From Trichomonas vaginalis G3 (taxonomy: Eukaryota > Parabasalia > Trichomonadida > Trichomonadidae), in assembly GCF_026262505.1 (NCBI RefSeq), contig NC_067203.1:11160001-11224000 (forward strand): DNA of 64,000 nucleotides, given 5' to 3'. Below are positions 21,301-30,938 of this stretch, in pieces. The notes beneath the pieces are model-generated. The model saw nothing but the letters and a program-made list of their open reading frames with translations, ran no database searches and was not told the origin of the DNA. How positions within the stretch are numbered: the stretch's first letter is position 1; every line of letters starts with the position of its first letter. The position numbers were made by a program, and so were the translations under genes.

Positions 21301-23146
21301 TCAACAATAAATTATTTTCTTCCTCATCATTGTCAATTACGTGGCAACTTGATGATGAAATGGATGGCATACTTGTAGATTCTCCAAATAATCCACCAAT
21401 CATCTCTGTATTCGATTGCTGTGTAGTTGAATTCAAAATTAAAGGGAAAAGTTGGATTGTATCCATCTGTGCGTAGTCTGGAACGATTGTCTGACCATTC
21501 TTCAGCTTCTCAATGTTGGAATGCCACTCGTTATATGCGATTCTGTTACCTTTTACGTGAATTAAGAATCTAGAATACAAACGAGCGACATATTGGTTAT
21601 TTCTATATATCCTATTGAGGTGGTTGATGTTAGATTCTGTCTTTTCTACTGATTTTCTGGCTGCTGCTGAAGCTATTTCCAGATCATCAGTATTTCCTTG
21701 GATAACGCACTCCCAGAAGTGCCTCAGTTTGTTCTTTGTAGACTGTATGTCCTTTTGGAGTGTATTAACCTTCTTTTTGAGGGTATGTGTCATAGCAGTT
21801 TCACGAGATCTGGCCAAAAACATGATTTGTGCCTTCAAATGGCTCATGTAAATGCTATGGGCGTGTAAATGTCTTATTTGGTCGTCAACCCATAACAATT
21901 TATTGTTTTCTTCTGGAAATGCTGCCAACATTCTTGCGAAAAATACCCAGGCGTTGACATTCTTTGGGTATAACTGCAGCATATTGTGCATATGATCGCA
22001 CCCGATGACGCTGGGATGTGCACAAACTAATCCTCGCGTTGCCATGAAATAACATTTCATGAATCCAGGCTGATTCTCTTGATACAAGGATTTGTTCTCG
22101 TAATATTCATCAAGGAGTGTAAATGCCTTAACAGTAAGATAGTTATTAATGATTTGGACGATTCCAATTAAAACAAAGAAAATTAAAACAAGACAGAAGA
22201 TAATTATGACTGGATAAGCTTTCTGTTTGTAATCATATATCCATGCAACAATTGTACTGATGATAGCAACGATAGAAGCTGCTGTAAGAACTGAATTCCA
22301 AATTGTTTGGGTAAAACCAGCCATTAACCAAATAGCAAGTATCCCATCGATGTAAAGAAGAATCATGATGGCATAGACAATGTATCGACCAACTTTTGGT
22401 AGATAAGGACATAATCCACTTAAAAAGCCCAAAAAACCAGGAACAATAAGGAAATAACGTTCTAATCTTGGATCGAATGCTCCAAAAGTTATAACTCTGT
22501 AAGATATGCTTACGGACGATTAATAAGCCGTGATGAAATAATATACGCATAAAGATATGAGAAGTAGGATAATTAAGACCCAAGATGCAACATCTTTGAC
22601 ATCCTCGTTCTGTATAAATGTATATCCGATTCTGTGGCCACATTGAGTGAATGCAATTGGAGTAATTAAATACCAGATGCCATCAAATATGAAATAGAAA
22701 GCTATAGCTACACCATTGCTGATTTTGCCATTCTTGTTGAAAATATAGATAGTAACAATTAAAATGAGACAAAAAGTGTAAAAAAGAACGAGAGCAATGA
22801 TTGCGTAGTAAATGAATTCTTCTCCTTTAATCGAAGCAGGCACAATTCTGAAGAAGAATGAAAAAGCATCTGTTAGAATTTGCGCTACGGTTTTTGATGG
22901 GTATAAAGTTGAGCTTTCTGGAATTACTGATGGGCCAGCCCATTGTATTGTGCGCCATGCATTAATAATAAATGCATAAATTATTGATGGGTGCGCTATT
23001 GAATTAAAAAACGAGAAAAAATCATAAACAATATGCTTAATAACGCTTATCCTGGATATAGTTAGTAATCCATGATATTTATTGTTCGTTGCATCCAAAC
23101 TAGTCGATGTAGATGTCGAAGTATTGGATGAAGATTGGGAAAGCAT
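18305..23146 (-). pseudogene. Large multi-TM PAS/nucleotidyl cyclase gene with three in-frame UAA codons
   Basis: One frame of 1613 codons runs from the ATG at 23146 (MLSQSSSNTSTSTS) to the stop at 18305, broken only by UAA at codons 209 (22522-22520), 859 (20572-20570) and 1094 (19867-19865). There is no frameshift. Domains in order: a Ser/Thr-rich start; a multi-TM N-terminal region; a helical middle; a TM segment near FFPIMVTIFVTL; another TM block; a TM near ALFIVASIITYVFIIV; a PAS domain (FINPNLTITAANPATKRIFD, with DGTQVYINLN); and a class III cyclase domain with metal-binding Asp in CFMDIVSFT and GDCYM. The Lys in KIKCIGD favours ATP, but the second base-selecting position carries Glu (FEILGPAIN) and the usual Arg is Gln (NMAQQM). 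If expressed whole it would make cAMP or cGMP at a membrane. Confidence 0.88.
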
Positions 23147-23666
23147 TATTAATTTTTTGCAAAAAACGAGATATTTCAAGGTACTAATAGTAATAGTCTG
23201 TATTTATGTGGTTGAATCATGGCCGGTGTAAATTTTTCAAAGAAAACGTAAACAATTCAAATCGGATTTTAAAAAAACGGATTTTTCAAAAAATAGCATT
23301 ACTCTTGAATAAAATATAAATTGGTTCGTATTTTTGAAAATTTTTTGCGATTGAAAAAAATTGAGAGCAGACCTGCAAGAAATTAAAATTCATCATTTGC
23401 GTTAATATATTAAACTTATAATAGAATGCGTTCATGATAATTTTTGAATTGAAAAATCAAGTTTGCTAAAGGTTAGTATTCGGCAATATCAATTAGTTAA
23501 ACCATATGATGTACAACAAATATTTCGTTGCAAAGTCATTAAATTTTGATTATATTGTTTTCATTAAAACTTAAAATGCAAACTCACATGCATATCCTAC
23601 GACCAAAGAGCATATAATTGCAATAAAATCTCAGGTTGCACACAAAGTTCTTAGATTTTCGAGCTT
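23147..23666. other. Intergenic stretch
   Basis: About 520 AT-rich bases upstream of the cyclase gene; no gene and no convincing Inr close to the cyclase ATG were seen. Confidence 0.5.
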
Positions 23667-24330
23667 TTACTCAACAATTAACAAAAAGATAGAATTACTC
23701 AAACTATTTTGCAGATGGCATCGATCAAATATGTATGAGTTGATATTAGATGGTCTTTCAATCCATAAATCTACGTATTTAACATTATACCAAATACCAT
23801 TAAAATAAGGACCTGGAAAATAGTCCCCATAGTATCTGTCGAAAGTTCCAATACTATAGTGCCATGTATCTGATGAATTTCCATTATAATCTAGGCAACC
23901 AGATTCTCCAGAATACATTAATCCATGAAAATAAGTCCATTCCTGTCCATCAATGAACTTATATTCATAGTTGTCATTTGACATCAAAGAAATATTTTGT
24001 CGCCATACTTGATACGATGGAATTTGATCATATTCTAATAGTAATTTTATATATTTTTGCTTTTTTAATATAGAATTGTAGTCGAATCCACTTACAATCG
24101 AATATATATCTTCGTTCTTTGTGCTGTAGCAGCAATTATCCCTTCCAAAAAAATAATTTTTTGTAGAATCATGATGAGATAGAAGTAACCAGTTTGTTCC
24201 ATAAGCATTTTTATATCTACATGGTTTAATAAAATATGATTTTGAACTTAGTCCTGGTACAGGTTGACTTAAGGATAATTTTCCCAGTGAAAGATATTTT
24301 AGAAATAAATTATTGTCACTTTTAAAAAAG
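23667..24330 (-). pseudogene. 5'-truncated gene fragment with WRQ-type C-terminal domain
   Basis: An open frame of about 215 codons has no ATG until SLMSND near 23980. It reads through FLKYLSLGKLSLSQPVPG, YKNAYGTNWLLLSHHDST, DQIPSYQVWRQN, then YFHGLMYSGESGCLDYNG, WHYSIGTFDRYYGDYFPG and DLWIERP, ending in a stop at 23667. The WRQ...GL..S..S.LD...W.Y.IG...PGP...LW pattern is a C-terminal module I associate with trichomonad surface proteins; its function is unknown to me. Nothing resembling a signal peptide or the rest of such a protein lies upstream, so this is probably a relic. A short product from the internal ATG cannot be excluded. Confidence 0.6.
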
Positions 24331-24861
24331 TTTATGGAATTTAATTGAAAATAAGAATAAAAATAAATCTAAATCTAAAATAAAACTCATTTTGCTATTT
24401 AAATTTTTAAATTTTCTCCAAATCTTCCTCAAAAATGCAAAATTGCTTTTGAAATTTACAAATTTTTATATCAAAAATTTGAAAATAAAATAAATTTTGA
24501 AATTCCTTTATTATATGGTTCTATCACAGATGATGTGAAAATTCACTATTTCATGTTAATTTATAAAATCTAAAAAAGTAAAAAATAAATGTTCTTTATT
24601 TAGCTTAGATTTGTAATCTATTCTGAATGTTGTTAGTTTTATAGAATTGTAATTCGTTTGCCATCAGTTTAAATCTTAGTTCTGAGCATAATAATCCTGC
24701 GAATGATATATTCGCCCAAAATGAAAAATGAAACAAGAAAGAACCCAGCACTGAAAAATAAGCGGTTAATTTAAATGCATAACAAATAAATATATTCAAT
24801 ATTTATCAAAAATAATAACAAAACAAAAAATAAATAATAAATAAAACTCTATAAACAAAAT
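24331..24861. other. AT-rich intergenic stretch
   Basis: No supported gene. A 64-codon minus-strand frame at 24605-24799 is hydrophobic and of low complexity, and I do not accept it. Confidence 0.5.
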
Positions 24862-26340
24862 CTAAACAGACTTAGCTTTTTCTGATAAGAAAGTTTCGAA
24901 TTGTGCGAGAACTGCGTTCATCGTAACTTGCGCGTATTGAAATTCTGGAGCCAGCCTACCAGCAGGCGCGAAATCAACAATAAACTTGACCAAACCTTCA
25001 AGGTCTGGCAAGTCTGCCGTAAGTAATGAGCCGAAAAATAATGTAAAGATTGTTTCGAAAGGTAATACCTGGCGACCTTCATTTGGTTTCCTCCTTGATG
25101 CTAATCCTGCATGCATATCCTTTAACGCTAAGTGAATTTCAAATAAGGCATCTAAAGGGTTTGTCTGAAAGAAAGCTGCAGTTACGTGGGTTCCTGCTGA
25201 TCTGTATCTTGGGTCTCGCATAAATACATCTCTAGCAATTTCTTCTCCGTTGAAAATCGGTAAAAATTCTTTTGGAGGATTTATGTCTTTCATTTGGATT
25301 TTCGATACTATAGTATATGCTCGCGATTCTGAATGCGGGAAAAAGTATGCGTAGTTAATTGCGATGCAGGCATCAAAAATTGCACGAATAAACATAATTA
25401 CGAAAATCGAGCCCAGAATTGGATCCTTTTGTGGAAATTGTTCCTTTAAGAATCCAAAGAGCTTAAATACTTGATTTGTGAAGTCTCTTCGAGGTAATTT
25501 TGAAAAGTTTTCGAGAAATTCTGTAATTTTGTAATCAATCGGATTTGTTGGCGAAAACAGCCATCTGTTGAAACGATCTTGCTGAGAGTTTAATTCTAAA
25601 AAGTGAACCGAGTGATTAAATCTCGGGATGCAAAGACCGAATATATATAAAAGCGTATCATCAGGGGCCTGTGAATCCGCATCGTTCTGGTAAAGCATGC
25701 AAAGATTTGCGATCTTAAACTCTGTTTGATTTTTTATGTATTCTGCTTTTTTGGGCTTCGACTGAAGATCTCTGAATAATTCTTCAGTTAATATTGTGAT
25801 CTTGACTTTGGCAGGGATAGCATGGGACTGTGCGAGAAAGTCAATTAATGAAGTTAACTTGTTGACTGCATTATTGAAATTCTCATTGAGAATATCATAT
25901 TCTTCCTGCTGAAGAAATTTAATTTCTCTTGTAGCCATCTCTACTGATTTAGATGAATTTGGTGGAGGTGGCGGAAAGTCTAAAGTTTTTTTTGGTTTTT
26001 GACGACGCATTGTAAGATTTAAAAAGTTTGTTATTGCCGACAATATCAATAACTGCGAAGATTCTTTCTCTTTTAGGAATATATCGTACGCAACAGGATC
26101 TCTCGGAATATTCAATGAATCAATTTGAAGATAACGTACAATATCCGTGTTCTCTGTTAACCAATCATAAAATGTATCCGTAAAATGCGAGGAATCACGC
26201 GATTCCATGAGTATCTCGTCATCAGCCGTGTGTATTTTCGTTTTCAAAGTATGTTTATCGTCCAGCGCCACTTTTCCGAAAATACAAAAATTTATAAAAT
26301 TTCGAAAATATTGATCTACAAGTAATTCTAAACGAATCAT
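24862..26340 (-). CDS. VPS9-domain protein, probable Rab5-type GEF
   Basis: The 492-residue product has a C-terminal part (about 360-485) that fits the VPS9 domain. It has NPLDALFEIHLALKDMHAGL, then LPFETIFTLFFGSLLTADLP (the usual position of the D-P rich core where the catalytic Asp and Tyr lie), LEGLVKFIVDFAP and a closing FQYAQVTMNAVLAQFETF that matches the last helix. VPS9 domains exchange GDP for GTP on Rab5/Rab21-type GTPases on early endosomes; trichomonads have many such proteins. A poly-Pro patch (DFPPPPPNSS) lies near residue 125, and the N-terminal half is helical. The catalytic residues were not mapped with certainty. An Inr-like TCACATT precedes the ATG by 13 bases. Confidence 0.65.
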   Translation of the reverse strand: MIRLELLVDQYFRNFINFCIFGKVALDDKHTLKTKIHTADDEILMESRDSSHFTDTFYDWLTENTDIVRYLQIDSLNIPRDPVAYDIFLKEKESSQLLILSAITNFLNLTMRRQKPKKTLDFPPPPPNSSKSVEMATREIKFLQQEEYDILNENFNNAVNKLTSLIDFLAQSHAIPAKVKITILTEELFRDLQSKPKKAEYIKNQTEFKIANLCMLYQNDADSQAPDDTLLYIFGLCIPRFNHSVHFLELNSQQDRFNRWLFSPTNPIDYKITEFLENFSKLPRRDFTNQVFKLFGFLKEQFPQKDPILGSIFVIMFIRAIFDACIAINYAYFFPHSESRAYTIVSKIQMKDINPPKEFLPIFNGEEIARDVFMRDPRYRSAGTHVTAAFFQTNPLDALFEIHLALKDMHAGLASRRKPNEGRQVLPFETIFTLFFGSLLTADLPDLEGLVKFIVDFAPAGRLAPEFQYAQVTMNAVLAQFETFLSEKAKSV

Positions 26341-26811
26341 TTAAAATTAATGTGAAGATTTTCATTCAATTTCAGCGCAATTTCAGAATTTACTAAACCG
26401 TTTGTGTTGAGAGAGTTTCACAAAATTTTATTACAAATAAATTATGTAATAAACATTTAGACAAATTTTCGCTGCTCCGCTCAAAATTTTCAATTATGTT
26501 CTCCAACACGACCAAACTTATATAAAATCTTGCAGACTATATAATAACAAATTTGTGACATGATATTCAACAACGAAAAACCCTTCAATCCTAAAAATTT
26601 ATTTCTGAAAGTTTTGTTACTCCTCTAAATTACTATTTGCATCGCACCAAAGAGCATACTAGGAGGTAACAACTTGATCTTTTAATAACATTACCAGAAG
26701 TTCAATAAATTCATCATAACAATAAAAAAATTGCCAGGTATTCTCTATTTAAACATTTCCATATAATAACAGTTAGATCAATAATTCTAACCTACTCTAT
26801 ACAAACAGTCT
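26341..26811. other. Intergenic stretch between VPS9 and coiled-coil genes
   Basis: Apart from the Inr-like motif near 26350, I see no gene or repeat here. Confidence 0.5.
26349..26355 (-). promoter_or_regulatory. Initiator-like motif of the VPS9 gene
   Basis: TCACATT on the minus strand, A at 26353, 13 bases before the ATG at 26340. Confidence 0.45.
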
Positions 26812-27486
26812 TTATTCATCAAATTGAGGGGCTCTCGTTCTTCGATTATTTGGTGACTTCGAAGCAAATTTCTGTTCAGGTTTTGAAGGCTTAGGGGTTG
26901 ATGACTTAGAAGGCGCTGGCCTTGGAATTCGAGATCTTGAAGAAACTTGCGAAGAAATACTGTCTTCTTCCAAAATTACACGCTTCTGAGGTGCGAAACT
27001 TTCTTCTTGCTTAGGTTTCTTCAATTCTTCTATTTGTTTATGCAATTCATTTATTATTTCATCTTTTTCCGATATAATTGATAGTAATTGTGATATGGTT
27101 TCATTTGCTTTTTCAAGCTGTGTTTTGTAGTCTTCTTCATCTTCTCCGTCAAAGAGATCGTTATTTTCTTCTTCTTCATGTTTATCCTCTTCTTCTTTAA
27201 TTTCTGTTTCTTTCAACTTGATAAAGTCATCTGTATACATTGATGTCCTCGCCATCTTTTCTAAAAGCGATTTTGGATCCGTATCGAAAGTTCCATCTTT
27301 TTGATCATCGCAAATAGTTTCAATTTCTTTAATTCTCTGATTTTTAAGCTCCTCCATTTCTTTTCGCAATCGTTGATTTTCTTCCATTACTGAAATTGCA
27401 ACTTTTGTTACGTCTGTTGGATTTTCATTTGGATTTTGCTGTGGTTGTTGGTCACGAAGCTTGTAATGACGTTGCATAGCGGTCAT
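26812..27486 (-). CDS. Coiled-coil protein with basic Ser/Pro-rich tail
   Basis: I place the start at the ATG at 27486 (MTAMQRHYKLRDQ), because an Inr-like TCATTCT lies 23 bases upstream, inside the longer frame. That gives 224 residues. A coiled coil at about 35-60 (EENQRLRKEMEELKNQRIKE) is followed by a very acidic stretch (KEEEDKHEEEENNDLFDGED), a second coiled coil (KANETISQLLSIISEKDEI) and a basic Ser/Pro/Lys tail (SRSRIPRPAPSKSSTPKPSK). The tail resembles microtubule-binding or phosphorylated regions. No family was recognised; a cytoskeletal role is a guess from composition. Confidence 0.65.
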   Translation of the reverse strand: MTAMQRHYKLRDQQPQQNPNENPTDVTKVAISVMEENQRLRKEMEELKNQRIKEIETICDDQKDGTFDTDPKSLLEKMARTSMYTDDFIKLKETEIKEEEDKHEEEENNDLFDGEDEEDYKTQLEKANETISQLLSIISEKDEIINELHKQIEELKKPKQEESFAPQKRVILEEDSISSQVSSRSRIPRPAPSKSSTPKPSKPEQKFASKSPNNRRTRAPQFDE

Positions 27487-27664
27487 CAACTGCGCTTTAG
27501 GCGGAGAATGATTTCCGCGAAATCTTGGGAAATTCGTTTTCAAAAAATTGAAAAGTGCTAACGATAGAACTCAGAGAAAGGAAAATTTCTTGGATCTCAC
27601 ACATTTTTCCGATTCTGTAAATATTGCATAAATAAAGGAGTTACAAATCTGGAACAAAAGTTAA

Positions 27665-28183
27665 GGGTGGCTTCCGACCAAATTGTCACTTTTTAGCCCA
27701 AGTGAGAAAATTTCGTAATTTATAACCAAGTTTTTTAAAATCTATATTTAATAAAGATTCTATTTTTCTTATTAAATTTCAAAAATGAGGGGGTTCGGAA
27801 TCGTCCACAAATTGCCGAAAGGGTTTTTGCCAGTTTTGAATCCGCTTATTTTTATCGACCAAAATTATAATAAATATAATTTTCGATAAGTATTCTACCC
27901 AAATGATTCTTCAAAAAATTATTTTTCGGATTTTATTCCGTAAAAAAACGTTACAGAAAACGCCTAGAAAATTTCGAATTTTCCCTAAAAAATTCAGTGC
28001 AGGTCGATTTAAGAGATTTTTCAAAAATAATCATATCAGTAGATAGGGTATAATATAGAGAAGCTTTATGAATAACTTAAAATCCGGGAAACTCAATATT
28101 CAACGAGAAAAACGCTTAACGAATCTCACTTTTGGTGTAAACATCACAAAAAATTGAGAGGGCTTTCTGGTCGGAAGCCTCCC
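27665..28183. mobile_element. TTAA-flanked short inverted-repeat element (MITE-like), 519 bp
   Basis: Termini are GGGTGGCTTCCGACCA at 27665 and its near-complement ...TGGTCGGAAGCCTCCC ending at 28183 (one mismatch in 16). They are flanked on both sides by TTAA (27661-27664 and 28184-28187). A weaker inner dyad (AAGTGAGA / TCTCACTT) lies inside. No coding frame. TTAA duplication is the mark of piggyBac-type elements, although those usually begin CCC rather than GGG. Confidence 0.65.
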
Positions 28184-28276
28184 TTAAAAATTTCAACATC
28201 AACGAATGTAGAATTAATCTGATTTGGTAGTAATTTATTTAAATTATAAGGCTTTTTATTAAAAGATAATTTAAGG

Positions 28277-28400
28277 CTTCATGTGATCCTAAATTTCCTT
28301 TTCCAACGAGATAGATTTGCGTTCAGTTGGTGTTATTATTCTAATTATATACATGAGCCCATACTGGCATATATTGCAATAAGAATATTCCTATAAATTG
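28277..28400 (+). other. Orphan copy of the segment found upstream of the ankyrin gene
   Basis: It resembles 11276-11402, including the ATACATGAGCCCATACTGGC landmark, the following ATATTGC and the closing CCTATAA. No ankyrin frame follows, so it is likely a relic of a lost gene's 5' region. Confidence 0.4.
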
Positions 28401-28521
28401 ATAGATTTCTCAAAATTGTTTGATATGGATATGGAAGCTTAAATCATATTCAATTGAGAATATATGAGGGGAGAAGTTTTCAATTTTTGCTCTATATTAT
28501 TAAAATGAAGCAATATGAAAG

Positions 28522-29788
28522 TACCCAGATTTTCCTTACTTTTACCACTCCCCATGTAATTTCTGGGGAAAACGATAATTCATTTTTTTTATGGATGAAT
28601 AGATCGTTTTCCTAGAAAGGACCTCATATCTCTGGCTAAAAAGAGTGTCAGATCCTAAATAGATTATTTATCTAGTGTACAAATCCAATAAAAAGCCTAT
28701 TTTTTTGGCTTTTTTGGTGCTCATTTTTTCGAAGATCTACATGAATATGGGGAAACCATCGGATTTTTTTGGTTAACCCACATCTTCATGTAGTCTGGAC
28801 TATCTTTCCTCGAAGGACCTCTTTACGGGTGTAAAAACTCATAAAGTTCTCAAAAGATTCATTCTCGATCTCCATGCTGAAAGAATTTACAATAAAAAAG
28901 AGATCTACGCATCAAACTACAGCCATAAATGAACTGAACCCCTAAAGCTCAGCTCTTAGTTTATCAAAAACGTCGAAATCCTTCTCATTGCAATCAAATT
29001 TTCTCAATAACTCATAAGAAAAATCGAATTTTGATTAAGCCGATGTTATAGGTATCACAAATACTACAAACTTGAGCAATATCGAAATTGCCAGCAAAAG
29101 TTTGAAATTGCATTGCTCATATTTGTTTTGTAAACTAAAAATCTGCTTATATTATTCATTAATTTTTTATATATTATTCATATACTTTAATAAAAACAAT
29201 ACTATTTCACCTTAAAAATGAATTTCATAAGTCAATATTATTTTTTTGAAAATGTATCAATTTTCGATTAAAACAACATGAGAATAAAATTTACGCAAAA
29301 TTATTTTAAAAAATGGTTTTAAAAATTTACAATTGATGAAGAATAAGATTGCAAGAAGTTTTGAAGTTTAATTTGAAGAAAAAAAATTCGGATATTATTC
29401 ATGGATCTAAGTAATTTGATATTTGAGTATCGGCACTATGCATAAAACATATATTTATAGTTTTTTTGGATTTTTATGATTTTAAATATATTCAAATTTG
29501 GCAATCCAATAGATTTTTAAAAAATAGGTAAATAAAAATAGATTACATATGCAGCAGATTTAGAACATGAAACAAATCTTATAGTGACCCAAAAAAAAAT
29601 TCATGATCCAAAAAAAAAAATTGGATAAATGGGAATCAAACCTTGGCATAATGAATCATTATGTCGGATGTTTCCACTACACCGGCAGTTCGAAAAATAC
29701 CCTTGGTGGTTCTATTTAATAGCTACTCCCAACGATAGGCGGTGTCCCCAGCTTTAGAGGGGTGGTAAAAGTAAGGAAAATCTGGGTA
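28522..29788. mobile_element. TIR element of about 1.27 kb without coding capacity
   Basis: The ends are inverted repeats of about 27 bp: TACCCAGATTTTCCTTACTT at 28522, continuing TTACCAC, and the complement ending TCTGGGTA at 29788. The outer TA on both sides could be a TA target duplication, as in Tc1/mariner elements; no 8-bp hAT-type duplication is evident. An internal imperfect hairpin lies near 28735-28795 (CTACATGAATATGGGG / CCCACATCTTCATGTAG). No transposase frame was found. It contains the tRNA-like sequence near its right end. Confidence 0.6.
29621..29690 (-). other. tRNA-like sequence (decayed tRNA or SINE head)
   Basis: Reading the minus strand, CGGTGTAGTGG (29677-29687) resembles an internal Pol III A box and GGTTTGATTCC (29632-29642) a B box, with about 35 bases between. 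A D-arm GTGT-AGTGGAA-ACAT pairs fully. A 5-bp CATAA/TTATG stem with a 7-base loop sits where an anticodon arm could be, but the base before the anticodon is G, not U. The T-stem pairs poorly and no acceptor stem forms. So it is not a functional tRNA by eye. Confidence 0.3.
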
Positions 29789-30025
29789 ATTGAAGGAGAT
29801 TTACGCAATTTTGTTGACATTGACTGTTAGTATCATTCGAACCACTGCTATATTTGAAGCACTCTGGGTCCAAAATATATTTCCGCAATTCAAATTTCAG
29901 TGATTAATGAAAATATTCAAACATACTCCCTTAATAATTTTGTGACAAAGAGACATCACCAATGTTAACAAAATATGTCCAATTCATATCACCAAAAGGG
30001 ATCTCACATAACTTTAACCATCACT

Positions 30026-30859
30026 TTACATATCGATTATTACTTTCAACTTTTCTCCTAAGATTTCAGGAGATTTGAATGGGTTCAATTCTAATGTATT
30101 GCTATATGTATGAGAAATTGGATTGCTATATTCGTTTTCATCATGATCAGATATCGATTTTATTTCAAGCTTTAAAAGCAAATCGGGCTTAAATGTTTTA
30201 CTTCCAGTGATGAATTTTAATAATTTCAGCAATTCATCATCAGTAAAACCTAAAATGGCCTCTACGAAAACCGGCCACACTTTAAGACTTCGAGATTGAT
30301 GAGAAAATAATGCCAAGAATGACTGTAAGTTTAGCATTTTGAAGTCCTTTCGAATCTCTAACATGTCAAGAAGATCATTGTATTTACTAGAATTTTTAAC
30401 AATATCGTAGGGCGTTTTATTTGTATTGTCTTTAATATTTTTTCTTATTCCTGGTTGAGAGCAAAGAAATTCACATATACGAAAATCGAAATTATTGGCT
30501 GCAATTAAGAGTTGCGTTGATGCATTTTCAGAAGATTTGAAATCAACAAATTGAGATGCAAATTTGACACCATCAAGATTTCCATTTTCGCAAAATGCCA
30601 AAAGAATCCGCTCTGATTGACCCAAATCTTTATAAAGACCAAGTTTATTGAAACCTATAAAAAAGTTCAGATTGTTCTCTTTTGCTGCATATATAATAAA
30701 ATTCAAATTATTTCTTTTTGGCTCAATTAAATTAGTCATTTTGTTATTTATAGCATATTTCAAAGTGGTAATATCTTCAAATCTAACAGCTTCATCAAGA
30801 ATTTCGTAGAGTTTTTTGAGATCGCTGAATATAGATACAAGGTGATGTGAATTTTGCAT
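30026..30859 (-). CDS. Ankyrin / HECT C-lobe protein remnant with Tyr at the catalytic Cys position
   Basis: The likely start is the ATG at 30859 (MQNSHHLVSIFSDL), giving 277 residues; an earlier in-frame start at 30934 overlaps the hairpin array. The first half has degenerate ankyrin units (NGNLDGVKFASQF, NNFDFRICEFLCSQPGI, NKTPYDIV). The second half matches the end of a HECT E3 ligase: VWPVFVEAILGFTDDELLKL then LKFITGSK, and the C-terminal loop SHTYSNTLELNPFKSPEILG. In active HECTs that loop reads HTC; here it is HTY, so ubiquitin thioester formation should be impossible. The N-lobe (E2-binding) is absent. It may be a truncated pseudogene whose 5' part was replaced by the hairpin region, or a non-catalytic decoy. 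Confidence 0.65.
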   Translation of the reverse strand: MQNSHHLVSIFSDLKKLYEILDEAVRFEDITTLKYAINNKMTNLIEPKRNNLNFIIYAAKENNLNFFIGFNKLGLYKDLGQSERILLAFCENGNLDGVKFASQFVDFKSSENASTQLLIAANNFDFRICEFLCSQPGIRKNIKDNTNKTPYDIVKNSSKYNDLLDMLEIRKDFKMLNLQSFLALFSHQSRSLKVWPVFVEAILGFTDDELLKLLKFITGSKTFKPDLLLKLEIKSISDHDENEYSNPISHTYSNTLELNPFKSPEILGEKLKVIIDM

Positions 30860-30938
30860 CCCTGGGATGGACGATACACCCAAAGTGTCACCTTTTTTGG
30901 ATAACAAAAATTTATATATATGAGAGTTCTGCAAATCA

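Noticed and set aside
20103-21476. Several plus-strand frames opposite the cyclase gene
   Set aside because: Antisense shadows of a clearly coding minus strand.
24605-24799. 64-codon hydrophobic minus-strand frame
   Set aside because: AT-driven Phe/Leu/Ser content, no promoter, no relatives recognised.
29621-29690. Functional tRNA gene
   Set aside because: No acceptor stem, a T-stem with only two pairs, and no U before the anticodon.
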